64,000 nucleotides of DNA from an uncultured Ruegeria sp. (GTDB lineage Bacteria; Pseudomonadota; Alphaproteobacteria; Rhodobacterales; Rhodobacteraceae), in assembly GCF_947500045.1 (NCBI RefSeq), contig NZ_CANMQQ010000003.1, forward strand, positions 186,001 to 250,000, written 5' to 3'. A program made the translations under genes and the position numbers. Under the pieces are notes generated by a model, which was not told the DNA's origin, ran no database searches, and was given only the letters and a program-made list of their open reading frames with translations. How positions within the stretch are numbered: the stretch's first letter is position 1; every line of letters starts with the position of its first letter. Shown piece by piece: positions 26,780-36,173 of this stretch.

Positions 26780-27199
26780 ACAGTCCTCCAAATAACTGGA
26801 ACTGGTCCTAGTACAGTTGCGGACGCGCCAATCTCATGGACAATCCGCCCCAATCTTCAATTCAAATCAACAGTTCTTCTAATATTAACTATGTGTAGGT
26901 TAACAGAATTCTAACGTAACGGAAAAAAACATTTGCGTATATGAATTTGCCCTCGTCCATGCGCGAATGAAAAATCGGCACTGAAATTCATGCGCAAGTC
27001 GCAAATAGAATAGATTATGACGCTAGGCGTTGAAATTATGGTTTCAGTAAGCTTGGAAGGCCGATGCAAAACGAGGTCTGGAAAATTCGTCTGGTCAGCC
27101 GCACAATTGGTGCGGATCGCGGACGTGCGGCGCGTGGACAGCCTGTTGTGACCTGAGAACACTCACTCCAACACGTCCTTTTTTTACCGGATCCAAACT
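26780..27199. other. 420-base intergenic region upstream of the MttB-family gene
   Basis: No convincing gene. It is the divergent promoter region of the barrel gene and the methyltransferase gene, AT-rich at 26860-27040. Visible items are two copies of CATGCGC 31 bases apart (26958-26964, 26989-26995), and a 6-bp inverted repeat CCGCAC/GTGCGG at 27099-27115. Either could be an operator; neither matches a known site. Confidence 0.4.
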
Positions 27200-28744
27200 A
27201 TGAACCAACAAACCCGAAATTCGTCGCGCAGCGGCGGGCGCGCGGCACGACGTGCGGCACGCGCCTCAGCGTTACCCGAACATCTGCGGCCCGTGCGCGC
27301 CGGCATGGAAGGCGGAACCCTCAAAGTTCTGACCGAAGCGCAGATTGAACGCATCCATGAGGCCGCATTGACCGCGCTAGAGACCATTGGGCTGGCTGAT
27401 GCACCCCAAAGCGGGATCGACTATCTTGTCGCCGCGGGCTGCATCTTGGGCGACGATGGCCGCATCCGCTTCCCCCGCGCGCTGGTCGAGGACACGATTG
27501 CAAAAGCAAATCGCACCGTCACGTTATATAGCCGTGATGGGAAAACTGACCTGGAGCTGAGGGGCAATCGCGTCCATTACGGAACTGCCGGTGCCGCCGT
27601 CAGCATGGTCGATGTACACGGGCAAGAATATCGCGATTCAACAGTACAGGATCTGCACGACGCCGCGCGCATCTGTGAACAGCTTGATAACATTCACTTT
27701 GTTCAGCGCCCGATGGTTTGCCGTGATATCCCCGACAACCTTGAGATGGACCTGAACACGATTTACGCTGCGTGTTCGGGGACGTTCAAGCATATCGGGA
27801 CATCCTTCACCGAACCCAGCCATGTCGCACCCGCGATTGAGATGCTGCACATGATTGCTGGTGGCGAAGACAAGTATCGCGCGCGGCCATTCGTATCGAA
27901 CTCGAACTGTTTCGTCGTGCCACCTATGAAGTTCGCAACCGAAAGCTGCGAAGTGATGGAGGAATGCATCAAGGCCGGAATGCCTGTTTTGCTGCTGTCT
28001 GCGGGCATGGCCGGGGCAACGGCACCCTCAACCATCGCAGGTGCGATCACGCAGGCAACCGCCGAATGCCTGGCCGGATTGGTTTATGTTAACGCCGTAA
28101 GCCCAGGTGCGCCCGCTATTTTTGGCACTTGGCCCTTCGGTCTTGATTTGCGCACTGGTGCCATGTCTATCGGATCGGGCGAGCAAGCGCTGCTTACCGC
28201 TGGTTGCGCCCAGATGCATCACTTCTACGATCTGCCGGGAGGTGCCGCAGCGGGCGCTTCAGATTCGAAACTGCCTGATATGCAGGCCGGGTGGGAGCAG
28301 ATGTGCTCGAACGTCATGGCGGGCTTGTCGGGCCTGAACATGGTCTACGAGGCCGCAGGGATGCATGCGTCACTGTTGGGTTTTTGCCATGAAAGCCTCA
28401 TCCTCAGCGATGATCTGATCGGTCAGGCACAGCGCTGCGTGCGCGGTATCGAGGTCAGCGACGAAACGCTGGCACTGGATCAGATCGCCGAGGTCTGCAT
28501 GGGTGGACCCGGGCACTATCTGGGCACGGATGCCACTCTCAGCCGGATGCAGGCGGATTATGTGTATCCAACTTTCGGGGACCGTACTTCGCCCAAGGAA
28601 TGGGTGGAGTTGGGAAAACCGGATTTGATTGCCAAGGCCATCGCGCGGAAAGAAGAAATTCTGTCTGCACCTTCCAACGCCCGGTTCGATCCACTTCTTG
28701 ATACGGAACTGCGCAGCAAGTTCAACATTCACTTGCCCATGTAA
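27200..28744 (+). CDS. trimethylamine methyltransferase (MttB) family protein, non-pyrrolysine type
   Basis: A 514-residue cobalamin-dependent methyltransferase-superfamily (COG5598) protein, which moves a methyl group from a quaternary or tertiary amine to a corrinoid protein. 'EGGTLKVLTEAQIERIHEAALTALE' and the central TIM-barrel segments ('GMAGATAPSTIAGAITQATAE', 'GTWPFGLDLRTGAMSIGSGE') fit. No in-frame TAG interrupts the gene, so it lacks the pyrrolysine of archaeal MttB; relatives of this kind act on glycine betaine or other methylated compounds. The substrate here is unknown. A basic 'GGRAARRAAR' N-terminal patch is typical of the Roseobacter branch. Its corrinoid partner is not adjacent; one candidate is at 56121. 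Confidence 0.92.
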   Translation: MNQQTRNSSRSGGRAARRAARASALPEHLRPVRAGMEGGTLKVLTEAQIERIHEAALTALETIGLADAPQSGIDYLVAAGCILGDDGRIRFPRALVEDTIAKANRTVTLYSRDGKTDLELRGNRVHYGTAGAAVSMVDVHGQEYRDSTVQDLHDAARICEQLDNIHFVQRPMVCRDIPDNLEMDLNTIYAACSGTFKHIGTSFTEPSHVAPAIEMLHMIAGGEDKYRARPFVSNSNCFVVPPMKFATESCEVMEECIKAGMPVLLLSAGMAGATAPSTIAGAITQATAECLAGLVYVNAVSPGAPAIFGTWPFGLDLRTGAMSIGSGEQALLTAGCAQMHHFYDLPGGAAAGASDSKLPDMQAGWEQMCSNVMAGLSGLNMVYEAAGMHASLLGFCHESLILSDDLIGQAQRCVRGIEVSDETLALDQIAEVCMGGPGHYLGTDATLSRMQADYVYPTFGDRTSPKEWVELGKPDLIAKAIARKEEILSAPSNARFDPLLDTELRSKFNIHLPM

Positions 28745-28757
28745 GATATTGAAAACA

Positions 28758-28789
28758 GGCGGCCCGAACGATACCGGACCGCCCCTTTT
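28758..28789 (+). terminator. probable terminator after the MttB-family gene
   Basis: A 9-bp stem with one mismatch (GGCGGCCCG/CGGACCGCC), 8-base loop, then CCTTTT. It lies 13 bases after the stop codon. Confidence 0.65.
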
Positions 28790-28798
28790 CAAGCTAGA

Positions 28799-29044
28799 TC
28801 AGCCGTTAGAGGGTGGCAGCAATCCTGCCTCCTGTGCGACCGCGATCTCATCGGGGTCCAGTGCTCCGTCTCCATTGGCATCCATCAGTGCAAAGCCGTC
28901 GGCATCGACATCAGGTACAACTGCCTGCACTTCATCGATGGTCAGAACTCCATCACCATTGGTGTCTGCAGTACCCTGAGCAAGCGCCATGGCGGGCAGT
29001 CCAAAAGCCAGAGCAGAGAGAATTGCCAGTTTCTTCGGTTTCAT
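28799..29044 (-). CDS. small secreted EF-hand protein
   Basis: An 81-residue protein with a signal peptide (cleavage near ALAQG, residue 22-24) and two EF-hand loops: D-T-N-G-D-G-V-L-T-I-D-E at about residues 27-38 and D-A-N-G-D-G-A-L-D-P-D-E at about 55-66. Both keep the calcium-ligand positions 1, 3, 5 and 12. It should bind Ca2+ in the periplasm. It converges with the MttB-family gene. A good ribosome binding site (GGAGG) lies before the ATG. Confidence 0.85.
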   Translation of the reverse strand: MKPKKLAILSALAFGLPAMALAQGTADTNGDGVLTIDEVQAVVPDVDADGFALMDANGDGALDPDEIAVAQEAGLLPPSNG

Positions 29045-29290
29045 TTTGTGCCTCCTGAGTGTGTTGTCTGTGTTGTTGCGTCCGGACAGGCGTCAGATAA
29101 CCGCCCCTACTTCAGCGCGTCACCCGTTTTGCACGAGTCAAAGCTGTTCGCGCCAATCTTTGCGTGTTTGCCCGAGTCGCATCCGCAAAGCCCCGCCGGG
29201 CAAAATGGCCAGACGCCGTCTCGGCAACCTTTGCCCGACAAGACGCGGCTGATCCGGCAAAGCTCTGCTGATAAAGCCGATTCTGAGTGC

Positions 29291-29317
29291 AAAAAAAGAA
29301 AGGGGGCCGAAGCCCCC
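29291..29317 (-). terminator. strong Rho-independent terminator, minus strand
   Basis: On the minus strand GGGGGC-TTCG-GCCCCC is followed by a run of mostly T (11 of 29291-29301 are A on + apart from one G). It ends transcription about 270 bases after the nrdJ stop, or ends a separate small RNA. Confidence 0.92.
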
Positions 29318-29460
29318 TGTTAGTTTCGCCTTCCAGGCTCATTTCGTTGACCGCCCGGTATTTTTTTGCCTGCGGCCTGGACTGCGCATGGGGCGAGCGC
29401 ACCCGCCCCGTGAGAGAGTGGGAAAGAGCAAATATTCCGCCCCACCCTGTTCCCGGCCAA
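29291..29460 (-). ncRNA. candidate structured small RNA or long nrdJ 3' UTR
   Basis: Read on the minus strand, the segment before the terminator can fold as follows: a hairpin GGGGCGGG-TGCG-CTCGCCCC (29390-29409), and a 7-bp long-range stem TCCAGGC/GCCTGGA (29375-29381 with 29332-29338), then the terminator stem. No convincing promoter was found, so the 5' end at 29460 is a guess. I cannot assign it to 6S, SRP or tmRNA. Confidence 0.35.
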
Positions 29461-29587
29461 CACGGGCATGTCGACCGAGTGGAGCAAGGCATCGAAGGTA
29501 AGTCTCAGCGCCTTGTTCCGTATTCGTCGGGGCCGGTTACTTTGGCAGCATCCGACCCCTGCACCCCGGGTTGCCGGGGCGCTAAAT

Positions 29588-32500
29588 TCAGCTACACCCG
29601 CTTGTAGAACCACAAGTGTTGCATTTCATGCAGGTGCCGTTGCGCACCAGCGTGTAATTGCCGCATTCGCCGCATGGGTCACCCTCATAGCCTTGCATCT
29701 TGGCTTTGGTGCGCGCGTCCATTCCGGTTGCGACCGCCGCTTCAACGGACGCTTCGAATGTGGCTGCGGTTTCTGCCATGCCGGTCGTGTCAGCCTGACC
29801 ACCGTTGAACACCATCAGATCCTGTGGCAGACGCTTGCGCAGATAGCCGGTCGAGCTGATTTGTTTCAGCACTTCCAAAGACTTGGTGGCTGCGCTGTCA
29901 CTGATTTCTGACACGTTTGGCAACCCATCCTCTTCACCGCGACCCAGATCATCAAAGCTGGCGCCTTCGGGTTTCACATGGGCCAGATCAGTACGATCAA
30001 GATAAGACACGGCCAGTTCGCGGAAGATGTAATCCAGGATCGACGTTGCATTCTTGATCGAGTCGTTGCCCTGTACCATTCCCGCCGGTTCGAACTTGGT
30101 GAAGGTGAAGGCATCCACGAATTCTTCCAGCGGTACGCCATATTGCAGGCCGACCGACACGGCGATGGCGAAATTGTTCATCATTGCCCGGAAGCCAGCG
30201 CCTTCCTTGTGCATGTCGATAAAGATCTCACCCAATTGGCCGTCTTCGAACTCACCCGTGCGCAGGTATACCTTGTGGCCGCCCACGATTGCCTTTTGAG
30301 TGTAACCCTTGCGGCGATGCGGCAGTTTCTCACGATGGCTGCGGATGATTTCCTTGACGACGACCTTCTCGATGACCTTTTCGGCAAGAACGACTGCTTT
30401 TTCATGGGCCGAGCCGCTTTCCAGCACCTCTGCTGCCTCGTCATCGTCCTCGACCAGTGCGGCAGCCAGAGGCTGCGACAGTTTTGAACCATCACGATAC
30501 AGCGCGTTGGCCTTCACACCCAGAGACCAGCTAAGTTCATAGGCTTTCTGACAGTCCTCAATGGTCGCGTCATTCGGCATATTAATCGTTTTCGAGATCG
30601 CGCCCGAGATAAAGCTTTGCGCCGCGGCCATCATGGTGATGTGGCTGTTAACCCCAAGGAAACGCTTGCCTTTTTTACCGCACGGGTTGGCGCAGTCGAA
30701 GATCGAATAATGCTCTTCCTTCAGGTGCGGCGCACCTTCCAGCGTCATCGTTCCACAGACATGGTCATTGGCCGCGTCGATATCCGCCTTGGTAAAGCCC
30801 AGATGGCGCAGCAAGTCGAAGGTCGGGTCATTCAGCTTGGTCGCCGGAATGCCCAGAACGCCGGTGCAGAAATCCTCGCCCAGTGTCCATTGGTTGAACA
30901 CGAACCGGATATCAAAAGCGCTTTCCAGCGCGGCATCCACTTTGGCCAGCTCATTCGGGCCAAAACCATGACCTGTCAGCGAGGTATGGTTAATCCCCGG
31001 CGCGTTGCCGATGGTTCCGTGACCGACGGCGTAGCCCACAATCTCTTCGATCTGAGACGAGGAATAGCCCAGTTTTTCAAGCGCCGACGGCACAGAGCGG
31101 TTGATGATCTTAAAGTAACCGCCACCGGCCAGCTTTTTGAACTTCACCAGTGCAAAGTCGGGCTCGATCCCGGTGGTGTCGCAATCCATCACCAGACCGA
31201 TGGTGCCGGTTGGCGCGATCACAGTGGCTTGCGCGTTGCGGTAGCCATTCTTTTCACCAAGGCTCAGCGCTTCGTCCCAGGCCGACATGGCCAGATCGAC
31301 CAGACGCTTGTCCGGGCAGTTGCCATGATCCAGAGGCACCGGCTTCACAGCCAACTTCTCGTATCCGTCGGTCACGCCCTGCGACGCACGGCGGTGATTG
31401 CGAATAACGCGCAACATGTGGTCGGCATTGCGTTCGTACCCTTTGAACGGACCAAGCTCACCGGCGATCTCAGCCGAGGTTGCATAAGCCACACCGGTCA
31501 TGATCGCGGTCAGCGCTCCACAGATCGCTCGACCCTCGTCCGAGTCATAGCTGTAGCCCATGTTCATCAGCAGGCCGCCGATATTGGCGTAACCCAGACC
31601 CAAGGTGCGGAAGTCGTAAGACAACTGCGCGATTTCCTTCGACGGAAACTGCGCCATCGTCACTGAAATTTCCAGTGTCAGAGTCCACAGGCGCGAGGCG
31701 TGCATATAATCCGCCGCCTGGAATTCATCATCCTTCAGGAATGTCAGCAGGTTCATCGACGCCAGATTACAGGCCGTGTCATCAAGGAACATGTATTCCG
31801 AGCATGGGTTCGAGCCGCGAATCTCGCCGTCTTTGGGGCACGTATGCCATTCGTTGACGGTGTCGTGGAACTGGATACCCGGATCGGCACAGGCCCATGC
31901 CGCGTGGCCGACCTTTTCCCACAGATCCCGCGCCTTTATGGTCCGGGCAACCTTGCCATCCTTACGATTGATCAACTCCCAATCGGCGTCTTTTTCAACA
32001 GCCGTCAGGAACGCATTCGTCACACGGATCGAGTTGTTCGAATTCTGACCCGAAACCGAGCTGTAGGCTTCCGAATCCCAGTCCGTATCATAGGTCGGGA
32101 ATTCGATGCTGTCGTGGCCCTGCTTAGCATAATCCAGCACACGCTTGATGTAAGTCTCGGGGATCGCAACCTTTTTCGCTTCGCGTATCGCTGTTTTCAA
32201 CGCGTCATTCTTGGCAGGATCATAGGCGTCATCAGTGGTGCCGTCCCATGTGCGGATGGCCTCGAAAATGCCGTTCAGCATTTTCTCGTGCATCTTCGAT
32301 CCAGCAACGATCGAGGCCACTTTCTGTTCTTCAATCACCTTCCATTCGATGAATTTCTCGATGTCGGGGTGATCGGCATCGACGATTACCATCTTCGCTG
32401 CCCGACGGGTTGTGCCGCCTGATTTGATCGCGCCAGCGGCGCGGTCGCCGATCTTGAGAAAGCCCATCAGGCCCGAGGATTTGCCACCGCCCGACAGCGC

Positions 32501-33205
32501 CTCGCCTTCTGCACGCAGATGGCTGAAGTTGGTCCCGGTGCCCGAGCCGTATTTGAACAGGCGCGCCTCACGCACCCACAGATCCATGATACCGCCTTCG
32601 TTCACCAGATCATCATCGACGGACTGAATGAAGCACGCATGCGGCTGCGGATGTTCGTAAGCGGATTTCGATTTGGTCAGCTTGCCGGTTTTATAATCGA
32701 CATAGTGATGACCCTGCGCGGGACCGTCGATTCCATAAGCCCAGTGTAGACCAGTGTTAAACCACTGCGGCGAGTTCGGCGCGGCGCGCTGGGTTGCCAG
32801 CATATAGCGCATCTCGTCAAAATAGGCGCGCGCGTCTTCCTCGGTCGAGAAATAACCGCCCTTCCAACCCCAATACGCCCAGGCACCGGCCAGACGGTCG
32901 AACACTTGCTTTGACGACACTTCACCATCAAATTCTGCATCTTCCGCCGGAACCGAGCGCCAAAGAAATTCCGGAACGTCCTTTTCCTTGACCCTTTTCA
33001 ACTTGGAGGGCACACCGGCTTTGCGGAAATACTTCTGGGCGATGACATCGCTGGCCACCTGGCTCCACTTCGCGGGAACCTCGATCTCATCCAGGCGGAA
33101 CACGATGGTGCCATCAGGATTGCGGATTTCAGACGTCGCAGAAACGAAATCCAAATCGGCATATGCATCCTGTCCCGGCTTGGTGAATTTTCTTTCAATC
33201 TTCAT
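29588..33205 (-). CDS. nrdJ: adenosylcobalamin-dependent (class II) ribonucleotide reductase
   Basis: A 1205-residue enzyme reducing ribonucleotides to deoxyribonucleotides with B12. '[23 protein letters not shown]' is the conserved active-site segment with the redox Cys and N-x-C/E radical residues, '[12 protein letters not shown]' the specificity region, and '[21 protein letters not shown]' another family block. The C-terminus ends in a Cys-rich tail ('CGECGNY', '[13 protein letters not shown]') that carries the reducing cysteines or a zinc ribbon. The start ATG is that of 'MKIERKFTK'; the frame is open for 33 codons more but they are not conserved-looking. Confidence 0.95.
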   Translation of the reverse strand: MKIERKFTKPGQDAYADLDFVSATSEIRNPDGTIVFRLDEIEVPAKWSQVASDVIAQKYFRKAGVPSKLKRVKEKDVPEFLWRSVPAEDAEFDGEVSSKQVFDRLAGAWAYWGWKGGYFSTEEDARAYFDEMRYMLATQRAAPNSPQWFNTGLHWAYGIDGPAQGHHYVDYKTGKLTKSKSAYEHPQPHACFIQSVDDDLVNEGGIMDLWVREARLFKYGSGTGTNFSHLRAEGEALSGGGKSSGLMGFLKIGDRAAGAIKSGGTTRRAAKMVIVDADHPDIEKFIEWKVIEEQKVASIVAGSKMHEKMLNGIFEAIRTWDGTTDDAYDPAKNDALKTAIREAKKVAIPETYIKRVLDYAKQGHDSIEFPTYDTDWDSEAYSSVSGQNSNNSIRVTNAFLTAVEKDADWELINRKDGKVARTIKARDLWEKVGHAAWACADPGIQFHDTVNEWHTCPKDGEIRGSNPCSEYMFLDDTACNLASMNLLTFLKDDEFQAADYMHASRLWTLTLEISVTMAQFPSKEIAQLSYDFRTLGLGYANIGGLLMNMGYSYDSDEGRAICGALTAIMTGVAYATSAEIAGELGPFKGYERNADHMLRVIRNHRRASQGVTDGYEKLAVKPVPLDHGNCPDKRLVDLAMSAWDEALSLGEKNGYRNAQATVIAPTGTIGLVMDCDTTGIEPDFALVKFKKLAGGGYFKIINRSVPSALEKLGYSSSQIEEIVGYAVGHGTIGNAPGINHTSLTGHGFGPNELAKVDAALESAFDIRFVFNQWTLGEDFCTGVLGIPATKLNDPTFDLLRHLGFTKADIDAANDHVCGTMTLEGAPHLKEEHYSIFDCANPCGKKGKRFLGVNSHITMMAAAQSFISGAISKTINMPNDATIEDCQKAYELSWSLGVKANALYRDGSKLSQPLAAALVEDDDEAAEVLESGSAHEKAVVLAEKVIEKVVVKEIIRSHREKLPHRRKGYTQKAIVGGHKVYLRTGEFEDGQLGEIFIDMHKEGAGFRAMMNNFAIAVSVGLQYGVPLEEFVDAFTFTKFEPAGMVQGNDSIKNATSILDYIFRELAVSYLDRTDLAHVKPEGASFDDLGRGEEDGLPNVSEISDSAATKSLEVLKQISSTGYLRKRLPQDLMVFNGGQADTTGMAETAATFEASVEAAVATGMDARTKAKMQGYEGDPCGECGNYTLVRNGTCMKCNTCGSTSGCS

Positions 33206-33745
33206 GTCCGCTGCCCCAGCTTCGATCTGTCCAAATTTCAGTCCTCGGCACAAAATTTTGATATCGCGGTGTGCCGCCCGCGTTGCCGTAAATTTGAGAC
33301 GCAAGGGACCGGGCGCTGCCGATAACAGCGCAAAACCGCAATTACGGCTTCACGTCACGTTGGTTTGCTTTCAATCCCTCGCCCCGGCCTTTTCTGGTCA
33401 TTGCCTACCAGATTTAGTGGCTCGTCTTTCGGCCTATACAATCTGGCGTATATCACCCTAGTTGGTCAACGGACTTTTCAATCATTTTTGGAATCTTTTG
33501 ACTTGACCTGTTTCGACTGATTGGCGGCTTTTCGCCAATTCTCGATTCCTCCACAGGACAGCGGCGGAAACAGGTACCCCAACAGCGGAATGCATAGAGA
33601 TGAATTCCCGTTTTTTACGCCACAGTTAGGGACCGTTTATCACCTACCCTTCCGTAGGTGATCGCCTCAGAGAATCATCGTTTCGCAAACGCGGTCCATG
33701 TCATAGTGAGGCAATGTAACAAATTTGATCGGGGATCGGTTCAAC
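33206..33745. other. 540-base nrdJ / lipoprotein divergent intergenic region with three inverted repeats
   Basis: No gene recognised. Inverted repeats: CGGCACA/TGTGCCG (33246-33252, 33270-33276), 40-70 bases upstream of nrdJ; ATTGGCG/CGCCAAT (33520-33526, 33533-33539); and ATCACCTA/TAGGTGAT (33639-33646, 33655-33662), about 85 bases before the lipoprotein gene. No NrdR box pair or cobalamin riboswitch core was evident. Confidence 0.5.
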
Positions 33746-34180
33746 ATGCGTCTGTTTTTTCTTGTGCCCCTCGCGTTGCTGATTGTGTCCTGCACATCAC
33801 AAGAGACGCCGCCTGCCTCCCGAAGTGCCCAGTTTTCGGGATATCCACAAAATCTGTTTAATTCATTCAAAACAGATTGCGCCGGGCCAGGTGACCAATA
33901 CGTCAAGATCGGAACAGGTAGCTTCGAATGTCGGGAAACCCTATCGCCCGAAGCAACCGCATATCTGATTCTCAGCTTTGACGGGTATCCTCAGGATCTG
34001 CCCGAGATCGTCACCCGCCTAAGTTCATCGCGAAATCAAAATGGGTATCGGGTGGATGCCGAGTTGTTTTTCATGGTTCCGCAAAAGGGCGGAAGCACCC
34101 TTAGGATTCCTATAGAAAGCGAAGAGTTGGACAGGGATTTTTCCAGACTTTACACCAATTTCGGTGGAACACCGGTGTAA
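33746..34180 (+). CDS. predicted lipoprotein of unknown function
   Basis: A 144-residue protein starting with a lipoprotein signal peptide: hydrophobic core 'LFFLVPLALLIV' and lipobox ending S-C at about residue 16. The mature part has a further Cys pair ('DCAGPGD', 'FECRET') that may form a disulfide. I recognise no domain. The in-frame GTG-like upstream start at 33725 would bury the signal peptide, so I use ATG 33746. Confidence 0.7.
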   Translation: MRLFFLVPLALLIVSCTSQETPPASRSAQFSGYPQNLFNSFKTDCAGPGDQYVKIGTGSFECRETLSPEATAYLILSFDGYPQDLPEIVTRLSSSRNQNGYRVDAELFFMVPQKGGSTLRIPIESEELDRDFSRLYTNFGGTPV

Positions 34181-34189
34181 GAAAAGAAA

Positions 34190-34266
34190 TGGTCGGGGCG
34201 GCAGGATTCGAACCTACGACCCCCTGTACCCAAAACAGGTGCGCTACCAGACTGCGCCACGCCCCG
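34190..34266 (-). tRNA. tRNA-Pro (anticodon UGG)
   Basis: On the minus strand a 77-base tRNA with acceptor CGGGGCG/CGCCCCG, encoded CCA, anticodon stem CCTGT/ACAGG around loop TTTGGGT (anticodon TGG), and T arm with TTCGAAT. It reads CCN codons, mainly CCA/CCG. Confidence 0.96.
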
Positions 34267-34309
34267 GACCGTGCGCCTTCCTAAACGCGCCAATCTGATT
34301 TGAAAAGCC

Positions 34310-34774
34310 CTAACAGGGCCAAATTGCAGGACCTTGTAAAAAAACTTCGTGCCGCATCTGCGTTCCGGGTCGAATAGCATACCGCTTGGCCAGCCCTGAG
34401 TTGATTTCCAGCACGGCATAAACCGAATCGCCCCCTTCAATTGGGGTTAGATCGCCCGGTATCGCCCCTTCGTGTACACGGGTTACGACGCCTGTTTGAT
34501 CCAAAAAGATCATGTCGAGTGGAATCAGAGTATTTTTCATCCAGAATGCCACCGGCTGCGGCGGATCAAATATGAACATCATACCGGATCGGCTCGGCAT
34601 ACTCTCGCGGAACATCAATCCGCGCGACCGTTCCTGAGGGGTTACAGCCAGTTCGATATCAAAGCGAACCTGAGCCAGATCGTTTCGCAATTCAACGCGG
34701 TCGGGACGGCATTCAGCCCACGCAACCCCGCAAAACATAAAGGTCAGGATCGCCAGTGCGAAAGCTGTCTTCAT
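34310..34774 (-). CDS. DUF192 family secreted protein
   Basis: A 154-residue protein with a signal peptide (cleavage near VAWAE, residue 20-21). The DUF192 pattern is clear: 'TPQERSRGLMFRESMPSRSGMMFIFD' and 'FWMKNTLIPLDMIFLD'. Function is unknown. It lies 10 bases after the cold-shock gene on the same strand and is likely cotranscribed, a pairing seen widely in Rhodobacteraceae. Confidence 0.9.
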   Translation of the reverse strand: MKTAFALAILTFMFCGVAWAECRPDRVELRNDLAQVRFDIELAVTPQERSRGLMFRESMPSRSGMMFIFDPPQPVAFWMKNTLIPLDMIFLDQTGVVTRVHEGAIPGDLTPIEGGDSVYAVLEINSGLAKRYAIRPGTQMRHEVFLQGPAIWPC

Positions 34775-34784
34775 AGTTCAGAAC

Positions 34785-35312
34785 CTAATCGCTCAGCGCC
34801 GCTTCCCAGGCCATGACCTGCGCGGCCATCCGTCCACGCTTGCCGTCAATGACCCGCATAGCCAGGGCCTCACCCGGCTGTAGATCAGCCAACCCCGAGC
34901 GCCGCAGGACTTCGATATGAAGGAACACGTCTTCGCTGCTGCCAAAGACGTTGGCAAATCCAAAGCCCTTGCCCTTGTCAAACCATTTGACGCGCGCAGC
35001 CTCCAGTGGGGCGTTCCCGATCACAGTCGGATCGAGCTCTGCGAAATCAGCCAGCATCATCGCCTCAGCGCGCACCGGCGGGTCAACGCTGACCACCTCG
35101 ACCGCCTGAACACCGCGGTCGGTTTTGTGGGTCATGATCTCAATGCCCGCCCCATCCGCGACCGAGCTTTGACCGAAATTCCGCAAAACGTTGACATGCA
35201 ACAGAATATCCGGACCGCCTTCGTCAGAGACAACAAATCCGTATCCCTTTGCGGGATCGAACCATTTAACGTGTCCACGGACGCGATACATGCTGTTCAG
35301 ATCTTCTGGCAC
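34785..35312 (-). CDS. cold-shock protein with two CSD domains
   Basis: A 175-residue RNA/ssDNA-binding protein with two cold-shock domains: residues about 10-75 ('VRGHVKWFDPAKGYGFVV', RNP1-like KGYGFV) and about 105-170 ('ARVKWFDKGKGFGFANVF', RNP1 KGFGFA, and RNP2-like 'DVFLHIEVL'). The start may be GTG 35312 or ATG 35291; neither has a strong ribosome binding site. It precedes the DUF192 gene. Confidence 0.9.
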   Translation of the reverse strand: MPEDLNSMYRVRGHVKWFDPAKGYGFVVSDEGGPDILLHVNVLRNFGQSSVADGAGIEIMTHKTDRGVQAVEVVSVDPPVRAEAMMLADFAELDPTVIGNAPLEAARVKWFDKGKGFGFANVFGSSEDVFLHIEVLRRSGLADLQPGEALAMRVIDGKRGRMAAQVMAWEAALSD

Positions 35313-35433
35313 TGTGTTCCCATTACGATGATAGGCAAGTCGTTAAAGGTCTGTTGTTTATGGCATTGGCGTGCAAATTCAAGCCGAAAAAATCCATTAT
35401 TTGCAATCAGTTGCATTTCACGATACGCGAACA

Positions 35434-36045
35434 TCATGGATTCAGCCTCTGCACTTGCCAGTCGGAATCAGCATCCTGCCGTTTCCACTGAAACCTGTCA
35501 TGCAGCCTGAAGGCACCGTCAGCCCAGAATTCAACCTCGACAGGCGTTACTCGATACCCCCCCCAGAACTCAGGGCGAGGCGGATTAGGACCCAGCTTTG
35601 CTGTCACCTTGGCCACCTCGGCCATCAGAGACGTCCGGCTCTCCAAAGGTTGTGACTGCCGCGAGGCCCAGGCCCCCAGGCGGCTTTTGAGCGAACGCGA
35701 AGCATAATACTCGTCCGCCTGTGGCCCATCTTCTTTTGTGACTATACCACGAACACGAATTTGACGCCGCAAAGATTTCCAATGCATCACGAAAGCGGCC
35801 TTATGAGAGCTGTCCAGCTCCTGCGCCTTGGCACTGTGGTAATTCGTATAAAAGACAAACGCGCCTTTTTCGATATCCTTCAGCAAAACCATGCGGGCGT
35901 TCGGTAAACCATCTGAGTCCACGGTTGCCAAAGCAATCGCGTTAGGATCATTCGGTTCGGTCTTTTCCGCCTCAGCCAGCCACCGACCCGCAATTTCAAA
36001 CGGATCAGCCCCGGCAAAGATGCCATTATGCTCGTTCATTTCCAT
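35434..36045 (-). CDS. pdxH: pyridoxamine 5'-phosphate oxidase
   Basis: A 203-residue FMN enzyme making pyridoxal 5'-phosphate from the pyridoxine or pyridoxamine phosphates. '[32 protein letters not shown]' is the FMN-binding segment, '[16 protein letters not shown]' and the C-terminal signature '[20 protein letters not shown]' are diagnostic. It ends 'RFQWKRQ...WQVQRLNP', the usual PdxH terminus. Divergent from fabI. Confidence 0.95.
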   Translation of the reverse strand: MEMNEHNGIFAGADPFEIAGRWLAEAEKTEPNDPNAIALATVDSDGLPNARMVLLKDIEKGAFVFYTNYHSAKAQELDSSHKAAFVMHWKSLRRQIRVRGIVTKEDGPQADEYYASRSLKSRLGAWASRQSQPLESRTSLMAEVAKVTAKLGPNPPRPEFWGGYRVTPVEVEFWADGAFRLHDRFQWKRQDADSDWQVQRLNP

Positions 36046-36173
36046 CCCCTGGAAATAATTAACCCGACCCTAAGGCGAGAACCCGCTGCGAGCAAGAGCG
36101 CATGGCCTTGAAGCAGGACAATCAATGGCATAAACCAACCGGATACAACGCGACGACAGGCGGAGAACCGAAG

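Larger units (their letters stand above)
29045..29587. other. 543-base intergenic region between nrdJ and the EF-hand gene
   Basis: No supported protein-coding gene. The left part (29160-29262) holds repeated TTTGCCCGA / CGGGCAAA words, including a stem CTTTGCC (29229-29235) / GGCAAAG (29256-29262). The right part holds several hairpins read on the minus strand and ends in a strong minus-strand terminator; see the next entries. Confidence 0.6.

Noticed and set aside
27200-28744. Pyrrolysine-containing MttB
   Set aside because: The frame has no internal TAG and no pyrrolysine synthesis genes lie in the window.
33206-33480. Cobalamin riboswitch before nrdJ
   Set aside because: I looked for the B12-box and the conserved core on the minus strand; only a loose 'GCCACTA' word was found and no surrounding core.
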